Origin: Methanobacteriota archaeon
GTDB taxonomy: Archaea > Thermoplasmatota > Poseidoniia > Poseidoniales > Poseidoniaceae
Length of the DNA: 8,618 bases
NCBI GenBank assembly: GCA_002728035.1
Contig: PBUZ01000075.1
Span: 1-8,618, forward strand
Direction: 5' to 3'
The translations under genes were made by a program, and so were the position numbers. Of this stretch, positions 1-6,682 are shown in pieces (position 1 is the stretch's first letter; each line of letters begins with the position of its first letter). Below the pieces are notes generated by a model. The model had not been told where the DNA came from and did not search any database. It saw nothing but the letters and a program-made list of their open reading frames with translations.

Positions 1-200
1 AACAATCCAGCCTCTTCGAGCGGTGTCTTGTTTCCCAGTTTTACCGATGATAAGGCCAACTTTCCAAGTTCGCTGTGCCTTCGAGGCTCGTGGGGCATCA
101 CGACATCGGGAAAAGGGAATTCGCTGAGCAACTCACCAAGAATACGAGCGGCCTCTCCCTTTCCAGAGCCGTCGCCACCTTCGACTGAGATCAAATACAT
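1..200 (-). CDS. tmk: Thymidylate kinase-like P-loop kinase, N-terminal part (continues past the left edge)
   Basis: The first 66 codons are present; the gene runs off base 1. The start ATG is at 200-198, preceded by GTGAGG (213-208) with 7 nt spacing, inside the last codons of the upstream gene. The translation opens MYLISVEGGDGSGKGE, a strand followed by a Walker A loop as in dTMP kinases (family form EGIDGSGKST). It continues with an HEPRRHSELGKLAL segment that aligns with the family's REPGGTPLGExIR stretch, whose residues contact the substrate nucleotide. Known role of the family: phosphorylation of dTMP to dTDP with ATP in the cytosol. Oddities: the Walker A Lys is followed by Gly-Glu rather than Ser/Thr-Thr, and REP has become HEP. 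Only 2 nt separate this start from the stop of the membrane-protein gene, so the two are probably cotranscribed and coupled. A related nucleotide kinase cannot be excluded, because the later DR and LID motifs lie outside the window. Confidence 0.75.
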   Translation of the reverse strand, partial: MYLISVEGGDGSGKGEAARILGELLSEFPFPDVVMPHEPRRHSELGKLALSSVKLGNKTPLEEAGL

Positions 201-202
201 AC

Positions 203-1063
203 TCAGTCCTCACGGCGGTCTTCAAAATCATCACGAGCAAATACATTGATGATCATCCCGAAGAGGATCAGCGCAGGCCCAACCAAGATAAGGCCACGGC
301 TGAAGAGGGCGATGCCTGCGAAGTATTGGCTGCGTCGGTAGTGTTTGCCACGGCGGATTTCGACTGCGGCTTGAACACCAAATAAAGCGGTGAATATCGT
401 CGTCACGCCGATCAAGCTCGAAAGGCCCACGGCGTTATCGAGGGTCCAGCCTGAAATGGCCTGTTCGTCGTTCTCGTATCGAGTCCCGTTCCCTGGCTTC
501 ATGGTGACGGGATCAAGGCCAACATTATCGGGGACAAATGTACGCTCTACGGTGGTGTAGCCTTCTTTGGAAAACACGATAATGTGCGTTTCTTGAGTTA
601 CATTTTCCATGGAGAAATATCCAAAACCATCCGTCTTGGTTGATTGAAGAACGGCTTTTGAGGTACCATCGAGAAGTTCTACCGAGACGTTTTCCACACC
701 GTGTCCGTCAACATCTTCGAGAGCCGTTCCGGAAATGTCGACCGTCCCTTGCTCTGCAAACAAGGAGGTGTTCAACAACTCACTCGGGTTTCCTTGAAGA
801 ATGAGTGCGCCGCTGATGAGACCGAGGATGCTCCCGATGAGGACAAGGGTTGCCGCAAGGTTTCGCCAACGGTCCGCGTCCCTGTCGATCATGGCCATCC
901 AATCGTCTTCAGCACTGGTCGCCTCTGTTTGTTGCGCCAGCTCTTCAACTTCTGCAGACGTGATGACCAATTCATCTTCGGCAGGTTGGAGCATTCCTGC
1001 CTCTTTTTTGGCTTGAACACGGGCGCGAAGGGCTTCCATCCTGCGTTCCCTATCAGCATCCAT
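203..1063 (-). CDS. Three-helix membrane protein with an extracellular carboxypeptidase-regulatory-like domain
   Basis: 286 residues; specific function unknown. Residues 1-66 are highly charged and probably form a cytosolic helix (RRMEALRARVQAKKEAG). A hydrophobic segment at about 69-90 is helix 1. Residues 106-190 look like a carboxypeptidase-regulatory-like beta-sandwich: ISGTALEDVDGHGVENVSVELL, then DGFGYFSMENV, then KEGY, the typical G-x(n)-V-x-V ... G-x-F ... GY pattern. Helix 2 is at about 210-232. A basic loop (RRGKHYRRS, 237-245) precedes a long hydrophobic segment at 247-276. The basic loop should be cytosolic, which puts the beta domain outside; four N-X-S/T sequons (N98, N125, N154, N192) fit that. 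The start is ATG at 1063-1061 with GGAGG at 1075-1071, 7 nt upstream. It lies 69 nt downstream of the M28 gene and 2 nt before the kinase gene. Such domains often act as surface stalks or binding modules; no catalytic motif is seen. Confidence 0.85.
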   Translation of the reverse strand: MDADRERRMEALRARVQAKKEAGMLQPAEDELVITSAEVEELAQQTEATSAEDDWMAMIDRDADRWRNLAATLVLIGSILGLISGALILQGNPSELLNTSLFAEQGTVDISGTALEDVDGHGVENVSVELLDGTSKAVLQSTKTDGFGYFSMENVTQETHIIVFSKEGYTTVERTFVPDNVGLDPVTMKPGNGTRYENDEQAISGWTLDNAVGLSSLIGVTTIFTALFGVQAAVEIRRGKHYRRSQYFAGIALFSRGLILVGPALILFGMIINVFARDDFEDRRED

Positions 1064-1090
1064 GCCCTCGCCTCCATACCTGCGACATCA

Positions 1091-1126
1091 TGCGCGGATA
1101 ATACCTCTTTGATTGCTCACCGCGCA
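1091..1126. repeat. GC-rich inverted repeat between the M28 and membrane-protein genes
   Basis: TGCGCGG at 1091-1097 is the exact reverse complement of CCGCGCA at 1120-1126, a 7-bp perfect stem with a 22-nt loop in the 69-nt gap between two minus-strand genes. CAT (1089-1091) and ATG (1128-1130) could extend the pairing across a 2-nt bulge. There is no T-run after it on the minus strand, so a classic intrinsic terminator is unlikely. An mRNA stability or processing hairpin, or chance, are the alternatives. The loop holds GTATTATC (1106-1099, minus), a weak TATA-like string. Confidence 0.3.
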
Positions 1127-1132
1127 CATGCT

Positions 1133-2341
1133 TCAAGGTTTTGCCTTCCATTCGAGCAAAGCAATGCTCATCACGAAGGTGGCAATGAACACGGCCGCAA
1201 TGATCGCCATCGCCGGACTCCCGTTGTTGACGCTGTCTTCGCCGGGCTGCGAAATTGGCGTTTTCTCGACGTGTTGCTCTGCATCCATCTCATTGGGCAT
1301 CTCTGTTTGGTTTACAAGGTCAATGAAGGCATCGGTCCGCAAGCCGAGTTCAACCAAGCGGCCAACATGGCCAAGGGACTCAGCACTGACTTTGTCGGGT
1401 GTATCTTCCATTGTATGCCAGTAGCTTCCAAAGGAGTAAAATTTGGGCTCGCCGTAAACCGGGTCCATGATGTCGATGCTCGGAATACCCAACGCATGGG
1501 GATGTACATGATCGTCAAGCACCGGAACCACGACATCGTATTGGATGATGTCGCGGCCAAGTGTTCCATTGCAATCTTTGCTCTCGTTGACGAGGCCGAG
1601 TGCTGATCCGAGATCGACCAACCGGGCCTTCAGTGTATCGTTTCCAGGATTGATGTTTTGCAGTTGCAAGTCCGCATCGCCGACCATGTCAAGCAGCACA
1701 AAGGCATGCGTGGCGTTGATTTCGGATGCTGAGAGGTTCTCTGCCCAAACCTCGGAACCCAGCGTGTAGTTATCGCCTTGGTCTTCTGCATCGTTCCAAA
1801 ACAACACCACGTCATAGGTGAGGTTCATGCTTGGGATATGACGTGCGAGTTCGTAGAGGATTGCTGCACCACTTGCAGCATCGTTCGCACCAGGGACAGG
1901 GAGTGAACGATTGGTTTCGTTTTCGTCTCGGTCCGCTGCACCTCTTGAATCGTAATGCGCCGAGATCACCACTTGTCCGTCACTGTCGTTTGCTGTTGAA
2001 GCCCATCTCGCATGCAGGTTGGTGAGGTTCATGCCGTGTCGGTGGTGTTCAACCTCGGTAATGTCCCAGCCCGCTGGTTCAAGCAAACCCTTGATGTTGT
2101 CTCGGAACGCGAGCGAAGCATTGGAACCTGGCAATCTCGGTCCAAGGTCAACTTGCCATTGCACAGATTCATTGGCCAAGGTGCCGTTGAAGGTAAGTTC
2201 GTCGATCATGTCGCAGGGGCTGCTGCCATCGTCTGCCCAAGCATACGAGTTCCCCGAAGTTTCACCATGCACAGGGGCCATCAAGAAGAGCACCGTGAGA
2301 ACGATTCCGAGCCGCAAGGTGCGGCTTTTGGACCGATGCAT
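1133..2341 (-). CDS. Secreted, membrane-anchored M28-family zinc hydrolase, glutaminyl-cyclase-like
   Basis: 402 residues. There is a signal peptide (about 1-26: basic n-region MHRSKSRTLR, then a hydrophobic core ending near VHG), an ectodomain and a C-terminal anchor at about 376-396 with a short WKAKP tail. M28 signatures occur in order: AHYDSR (H129, D131), GANDAASGA (D154), FWNDAEDQG (E186, D187), LLDMVGDAD (D218), LDDHVHP (D276, D277, H278) and YWHTMEDTPDKV (W308, H309). By family knowledge H129, D154, D187, D218 and H309 are metal-ligand positions and E186 is the general base. The paired DDH and WHT motifs and the LGPRLPGSNAS...AGW opening resemble glutaminyl-peptide cyclotransferases more than ordinary aminopeptidases. 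It could therefore cyclise N-terminal Gln or trim peptides outside the cell; sequence alone does not decide. Sixteen N-X-S/T sequons suggest heavy N-glycosylation, and C43 and C257 may form a disulfide. GGTGGAGG at 2356-2349 lies 7 nt before the ATG. The gene is divergent from the M30-PKD gene. Confidence 0.9.
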   Translation of the reverse strand: MHRSKSRTLRLGIVLTVLFLMAPVHGETSGNSYAWADDGSSPCDMIDELTFNGTLANESVQWQVDLGPRLPGSNASLAFRDNIKGLLEPAGWDITEVEHHRHGMNLTNLHARWASTANDSDGQVVISAHYDSRGAADRDENETNRSLPVPGANDAASGAAILYELARHIPSMNLTYDVVLFWNDAEDQGDNYTLGSEVWAENLSASEINATHAFVLLDMVGDADLQLQNINPGNDTLKARLVDLGSALGLVNESKDCNGTLGRDIIQYDVVVPVLDDHVHPHALGIPSIDIMDPVYGEPKFYSFGSYWHTMEDTPDKVSAESLGHVGRLVELGLRTDAFIDLVNQTEMPNEMDAEQHVEKTPISQPGEDSVNNGSPAMAIIAAVFIATFVMSIALLEWKAKP

Positions 2342-2348
2342 GATGATG

Positions 2349-2356
2349 CCTCCACC
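2349..2356 (-). promoter_or_regulatory. Shine-Dalgarno site of the M28 gene
   Basis: The minus strand reads GGTGGAGG from 2356 to 2349, 7 nt before the ATG at 2341. It matches the archaeal anti-Shine-Dalgarno complement well. It fixes the start and argues that the mRNA has a leader, so the TATTTAAG element only 8 nt further upstream is unlikely to be this gene's TATA box. Confidence 0.6.
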
Positions 2357-2394
2357 ACGGACTCTTAAATACCTCCTTTCGTTTCGCTAATTTG

Positions 2395-2414
2395 GGAATC
2401 CGTCAAGCGATTCC
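2395..2414 (+). repeat. Short perfect inverted repeat in the divergent promoter
   Basis: GGAATC (2395-2400) and GATTCC (2409-2414) are exact inverted copies separated by 8 nt. If the plus-strand transcript begins near 2394, the pair would form a small hairpin at the very 5' end of the mRNA, just before the GGTGAT ribosome-binding site. It could instead be a dyad operator between the two promoters. At 6 bp it may also be chance. Confidence 0.3.
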
Positions 2415-2418
2415 ACTC

Positions 2419-2424
2419 GGTGAT
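2419..2424 (+). promoter_or_regulatory. Shine-Dalgarno site that sets the M30-PKD start
   Basis: GGTGAT, an exact match to part of the archaeal complement GGAGGTGAT, lies 4 nt before ATG 2429. The possible earlier GTG start at 2420 falls inside this element and has no ribosome-binding site of its own, so ATG 2429 is preferred. Confidence 0.6.
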
Positions 2425-2428
2425 TCAC

Positions 2429-5400
2429 ATGTCGGAACGGCGTTCTAGTTCAGCGATTTTCTTTATGCTCATCATGCTCTTTGCGAGCACCGCTCCTTTG
2501 GCCCTCGCCTCAGCATCCGATACCACCGATTCATCCGCCGAAACCGAACCGTACAATGCAGGCGGCATCATCATTGGAGATTTGGATGATTTCGACCCCA
2601 GTACGGGAAGTGAGTATTTGTTTATTCATGAGGATGAGCCCGTGGTTTCGGCTACCCAATTCATGCGACAAGCATGGATTGATGCGGGACGGCCTGGCGT
2701 TGAGGACATGGTGGTGGAACCTTCCATGGCCCGTTCAGTTGCAAGGGCATGTACGCCGCATTCGGTTGGTGATACGTTGACCGTCCCGACTTCTGGCGGC
2801 TCGATTTCCGCCTATGTCGCCAAGACCACAACCAGTGTCGCTTTCGTTGTGCAGAGCGGCCGCACCCTCTCTTCCACCGTTCTCAACAACCTCGCCAGTA
2901 CATGGGATTCCACCATTTACCCCACCATGACGACCTACTACGGCAAGGATTACCAAGACGGTCGAGGCCTTGCTCCACCTGATGTCGACAACAATTGCCA
3001 AGTCCAGATCGTCATCTACGACATTGATGGCGCCTACAACACGGGCGGCTATTTCGCACCCTCGTTCTCCTCTTCGAGGGAGGCCGTGTTCGTTGACTAT
3101 GCTGACATCACCCTGGCATGGGGCAAATCCATTCTCGCTCACGAATTGGAGCACCTCTTGCACAACGCCCTCGACCCCTATGAAAATCTCTGGATCGACG
3201 AAGGCAACGCCGATGTTGCGATTTATCTCTGCTTCGGAGCCGACTCCACCTTGCGTGGCCACGTCAATGCTTGGACAGGTTCCCCTGAACAGTCCGTACG
3301 GTGGTGGAACCAACGCATCGCAGACTACGGTGCGGGTTACATGTTCACCATGTACCTCGCAGAACACCTCGGCGGCGGCCCTGCCGTCCGCCAACTCGTT
3401 CAGGACACCGCAACAGGAGGGCGCGGTGTCGAGAACCTCCTCCTCTCTCCACAAAGTGGCCAGGTCGGTCTCCTCGGACGAACCATGAACGAAGCGTTCG
3501 CAAACTTCAGCATTGCAGCCACACTGGATTCCGATCAAGGTATCTACGGCTATCCAAACCTCGACCTTAGCCCCATTTGCAGCGGTTCAACGTTCTGCCG
3601 TGCTCAACCTACAGAGGTCAACAGCGATTGGAGTGGGCCGTGGTCTTCCACCGGAAACACGCTGGAAGGATGGGGCATCCGTTCCTTCCAGTTCACGCCT
3701 GGCAGTGCCTCTCCTGCTCCATTGACGTTGAGGCTCACGGCTGATAAGAGCCAGTTTGACGGTGTGATCGTCACCAAGGCATCCTCCGACGGATTGTGGA
3801 GTGTGACGGACCTCAATTTCGTCAACAATGTCGCTACGGGTTTGGTCCCCGGTTTCGGTAACCTCACCAACGAAGTTTGGGTCATCACATGGTACGCCAG
3901 TACGGTCGCAGATTGCGATTACACCTCGTGCGGTCCGTCCTATCCAACTGGAACGGTGGACATTGAGGCAGCACGCATCACTTCACCTGCAACGCTTTCG
4001 CTCAACAATACCGTGTTGGCTGACCGAGATGGAGACGGTATGGACGATACCGTGGAAATCAATTACGGGGTGTTGTCCAACGCCTTTTTTGAAGACCTTG
4101 ATGTTGAAATTCATGTTCGCGACAATGCAGGGACCCTTGTTGACACCATCACCGACCGTGTAGAAGCCGGCGGAGGCGTTGAGGTTCCAGGTCAAGTGTA
4201 CTTCACCGCACCTCTCAACGACCAGTATGCCTTTGAGATGGTCATGAAAGACATGCTTGGCGATGTGGTTGATACCCTTCAAACATCGCCGCAAGTGTTG
4301 AACAACATGAAACCAGTCGCCAACGGAACGGTGGCCCTTTCAGATGTCCAGACTTGGGAGAACATTCAGTTCCTCGGCAGTGGGTTTGATGCTTGGGGTC
4401 TTTCACTTGACAACAACAGTCTACCGTATCTTGACGCTCCCACCGCTTATGCTTGGGTGTTTGGTGACAACGAATCCTCCAATCTGAAATCCCCCTTGCG
4501 CTCCTACAACGCTGTCGGCGAGTACAACGCCACCCTTCGGGTGGAAGATCGCGGCGGCACCTGGTCGGATACACAAATTCATCCAATCAACGTGAGCGAT
4601 GATACCGAACCGTTGCCAATCATCACGGTCAACAACATTGTCATCGAACAAGAAATGACCTTGCTCACCGGCCAACGCATCCTCTTTTCAGCGGGTCGAA
4701 CCGTTGACAATGTACCCATCGATAACTTGGACTTCCAATGGGATTGGGGCGACGGCACATCCGATGGAGGGCTTGGTGTGTTTTCAGCACAGCACGAGTG
4801 GGGTGACATCGACGGTGAAAACACCACCTTCAATCTCACGCTCACCGTTTCGGACGGCATCAACACGGGTACCAAGGTGATCCTCGTTCACGTCAACAAC
4901 CGTGTACCCGTTCAAATCTTTTCAGAGTCCATCACCACCATGACCTACACCTCCCTGGTGTTGCCCGATGTTTTCGTTGATGATGACGGTGTGTTGTCAA
5001 CCTTTGATTGGAGTTTCCCCGACGGGGTTCGTGTGGGCTCGGGTACGCCGGTTCGAGGGGATGATTACTCCTCGATAACCAGCACGGAGGAGAATCCTAT
5101 CGTCGCTTGGGACACGCCCGGAAACAAGACCGTCACCCTCACCGTAACCGACGATGACGGGAGTCAAGCGACCGCCGTTCTGAACGTGGTCGTCCTCAAT
5201 CAAATCCCCGTCGCAACCTTTGATGTTCGCACATTGTCCTCTTCTGGCTCAAGAGACGTTGACTTTAGAGAAGAAGATGGCGAAGTTGATGTCGCCTATG
5301 TCTTTGATGGCCTCGAGAGCATGGATCCCGACGGCTTGGTTGGGGATTCGAGCGATATTGAGATTTGGAATTGGACCTTCTCGGACGGTACATTCGGCGA

Positions 5401-6634
5401 CCGTCCTCAGGCAACCCACACGTTCACAACACCGGGCATCCACACGGTAACGCTGGTCGTGACCGACAAATTGGGCGAACAAAGTTTCCCCCGAACAATG
5501 ACCGTTCGCGTAGCCAATCCGCTTCCGCTGATCGAAGTCCGCATCCTCGATGGATGGTTGGGTGGTGAATTGATCACCACCTCAACGGTCTTCCCCGAAG
5601 GGTCGGTTCCCGATGACTGGTCTCACACGTTCAACGAAGCGGGCGAGGTTGTCACGGCACCTCAACGCCTTCTCTACTTCGATTCTTCAGGGACTCGAGA
5701 CGGCGACCGACAGTTCGAAGGAAAGTATGTGCCCTTCGAGACAGCCTCCCCCGAGTGGAACGGGCTTGTTCAATACACGTGGGATTTTGGTGATGCAACA
5801 CCCTTGGTTCATGAGGCCAATCCATGGCATGCTTACACGCTGCCGGGCACATACACGGTTTCGCTCACCGTTCGTGATGGCTTTGGCACCGGTGATGTGA
5901 GTCGAGAAACCTTCACGGTCGTGGTGGACCATCCGCCAGAAGTTCTCGAGATTTTTGTGCCAGAGAGCATTTTTGCAGGCTCTTCGATTTCCTTTGATGC
6001 CGAAGTCTTCGACACGGAAGCAGGCTCGGAAATGGAAATTTATCGTGACTTGGATGTCGAAGATGGTTCAATCAGCGAGCGTGATGAGCGCATTTTGACC
6101 GAGTACAGCGTTCGTTGGGACTTTGACATCGAGGTTGACCTCAACGAAAACGGAGACCCTGCTGATGATTGGCTCACGCCCGTCCCAGGATCCACGGTTC
6201 GGACCATCAACACGTGGGAAGAAACCGGTTTCTACACCGTGTTGGTCGAAGTATGCGACGGCATGGGTCAGTGTGCGAGCATGACCGCGGACATCGAGGT
6301 CGTTCCCGAACCAGAAGGCCCGCCCTCGTTATCGGAGTTCAGTGCAGAGGAATGGAAGTCGTGGCTTGCTGATGCAGGTTCGGAACTGGCGACGTTCATG
6401 GCGCTCATCGTGGTCGCCTTGGTCCTTGGCTGGTTGGTTATGCGAGAGCCAAGCCAACTTGAAGAAGAAGCGAAAGAGGCAGCGGAGACCTACACCGACA
6501 TTGAACACGTTGAATCCCAGGGCGGCCTCTTGGGCATGGATCATCACCAACCTCCACCTGCGCCAAAAATCCTGTCCAAAGATGAACGGCGCAGCGATGA
6601 TAGCGGCTATGTCCGTCCCTTGCGACGCCGTTGA
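2429..6634 (+). CDS. Large cell-surface M30-like zinc metallopeptidase with six PKD-like repeats and a C-terminal anchor
   Basis: 1401 residues from ATG 2429 (GTG 2420 would add three). The signal peptide spans about 1-29, with cleavage likely after ASA. The peptidase domain is about 108-370: a QIVIYDIDG...GGYFAPS stretch, the zinc motif HELEH (238-242) and WIDEGNADVA with a probable third ligand E258. A later YGAGYMFTMYLAEHLGG segment also fits M30 (hyicolysin)-like peptidases. A beta-rich region (about 371-520) with LEGWGIRSF follows, then a calcium-type loop DRDGDGMDDTVE (532-543) and an Ig-like stretch to about 625. Six PKD-like units run 627-1292. A membrane helix (about 1320-1338) and a 63-residue charged cytosolic tail ending RPLRRR close the protein. 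By homology it should cleave proteins outside the cell, held away from the membrane by the PKD stalk. Family placement is from motifs only; a related gluzincin family is possible. The next gene starts 48 nt downstream. Confidence 0.92.
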   Translation: MSERRSSSAIFFMLIMLFASTAPLALASASDTTDSSAETEPYNAGGIIIGDLDDFDPSTGSEYLFIHEDEPVVSATQFMRQAWIDAGRPGVEDMVVEPSMARSVARACTPHSVGDTLTVPTSGGSISAYVAKTTTSVAFVVQSGRTLSSTVLNNLASTWDSTIYPTMTTYYGKDYQDGRGLAPPDVDNNCQVQIVIYDIDGAYNTGGYFAPSFSSSREAVFVDYADITLAWGKSILAHELEHLLHNALDPYENLWIDEGNADVAIYLCFGADSTLRGHVNAWTGSPEQSVRWWNQRIADYGAGYMFTMYLAEHLGGGPAVRQLVQDTATGGRGVENLLLSPQSGQVGLLGRTMNEAFANFSIAATLDSDQGIYGYPNLDLSPICSGSTFCRAQPTEVNSDWSGPWSSTGNTLEGWGIRSFQFTPGSASPAPLTLRLTADKSQFDGVIVTKASSDGLWSVTDLNFVNNVATGLVPGFGNLTNEVWVITWYASTVADCDYTSCGPSYPTGTVDIEAARITSPATLSLNNTVLADRDGDGMDDTVEINYGVLSNAFFEDLDVEIHVRDNAGTLVDTITDRVEAGGGVEVPGQVYFTAPLNDQYAFEMVMKDMLGDVVDTLQTSPQVLNNMKPVANGTVALSDVQTWENIQFLGSGFDAWGLSLDNNSLPYLDAPTAYAWVFGDNESSNLKSPLRSYNAVGEYNATLRVEDRGGTWSDTQIHPINVSDDTEPLPIITVNNIVIEQEMTLLTGQRILFSAGRTVDNVPIDNLDFQWDWGDGTSDGGLGVFSAQHEWGDIDGENTTFNLTLTVSDGINTGTKVILVHVNNRVPVQIFSESITTMTYTSLVLPDVFVDDDGVLSTFDWSFPDGVRVGSGTPVRGDDYSSITSTEENPIVAWDTPGNKTVTLTVTDDDGSQATAVLNVVVLNQIPVATFDVRTLSSSGSRDVDFREEDGEVDVAYVFDGLESMDPDGLVGDSSDIEIWNWTFSDGTFGDRPQATHTFTTPGIHTVTLVVTDKLGEQSFPRTMTVRVANPLPLIEVRILDGWLGGELITTSTVFPEGSVPDDWSHTFNEAGEVVTAPQRLLYFDSSGTRDGDRQFEGKYVPFETASPEWNGLVQYTWDFGDATPLVHEANPWHAYTLPGTYTVSLTVRDGFGTGDVSRETFTVVVDHPPEVLEIFVPESIFAGSSISFDAEVFDTEAGSEMEIYRDLDVEDGSISERDERILTEYSVRWDFDIEVDLNENGDPADDWLTPVPGSTVRTINTWEETGFYTVLVEVCDGMGQCASMTADIEVVPEPEGPPSLSEFSAEEWKSWLADAGSELATFMALIVVALVLGWLVMREPSQLEEEAKEAAETYTDIEHVESQGGLLGMDHHQPPPAPKILSKDERRSDDSGYVRPLRRR
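4305..6304 (+). repeat. Six tandem PKD-like domains within the surface peptidase
   Basis: Each unit has a central W-x-F/W-x-D turn followed by a final strand of the type LTVxDxxG. Residues are numbered from ATG 2429. Central Trp: W676, W771, W861, W982, W1118, W1230. Final-strand Asp: D707, D809, D908, D1013, D1150, D1277. Units 2 (WDWGDG) and 5 (WDFGDA) are closest to the PKD consensus. Units 5 and 6 are longer because of insertions, and unit 6 (RWDFDIEVD) is the most diverged. At the DNA level the copies have diverged, so this is an old protein repeat rather than a recent duplication. PKD domains usually serve as rigid spacers or adhesion modules on archaeal surfaces. Confidence 0.8.
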
Positions 6635-6682
6635 GTGAGAATGACCTAAAACCCCCTTGACAGACCTCCTCTTGGTGCTGAC

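Larger units (their letters stand above)
2342..2418. promoter_or_regulatory. Divergent promoter region between the M28 and M30-PKD genes
   Basis: The 87-nt gap between the two start codons must drive both genes. Two AT-rich elements are visible. CTTAAATA at 2364-2371 reads TATTTAAG on the minus strand, with purine-rich GAAAGGAGG just upstream like a BRE. CTAATTTG lies at 2387-2394. Using the usual archaeal spacing of about 26 nt from TATA centre to start site, the first would give a nearly leaderless M28 transcript (about 2341) or a plus-strand start near 2394. The second would give an M28 start near 2364, leaving room for its Shine-Dalgarno, or a plus-strand start near 2416. The most consistent pairing is 2387-2394 for M28 and 2364-2371 for the plus gene, but this is inference. 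Confidence 0.45.

Noticed and set aside
28..249. Plus-strand open frame of 73 codons at the left edge
   Set aside because: It is antisense to the kinase start, whose P-loop motif and ribosome-binding site are clear on the minus strand.
701..1606. Long plus-strand open frame of 301 codons crossing two minus-strand genes
   Set aside because: It is antisense to both the membrane-protein gene and the M28 gene, spans their spacer, has a Cys/His/Arg-rich composition with no recognisable motif, signal peptide or good ribosome-binding site, while both opposing genes have clear domains.
2420..2428. GTG 2420 as the start of the surface peptidase
   Set aside because: The GTG lies within the GGTGAT Shine-Dalgarno element of ATG 2429 and has no ribosome-binding site upstream; the signal peptide is complete from 2429.
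2735..3538. Minus-strand open frame of 267 codons
   Set aside because: It is antisense to the metallopeptidase domain, whose HELEH and WIDEG motifs establish the coding strand; no family pattern or start signal is seen.
4305..6304. DNA-level tandem repeat or recent duplication in the PKD region
   Set aside because: Only short protein motifs recur; unit lengths and nucleotide sequences differ strongly, so the repeats are ancient protein domains.
6635..6682. TTGACA in the gap before the 344-residue protein as a bacterial -35 box
   Set aside because: The rest of the window uses archaeal signals, there is no matching -10 element, and the gap is too short to demand a separate promoter.
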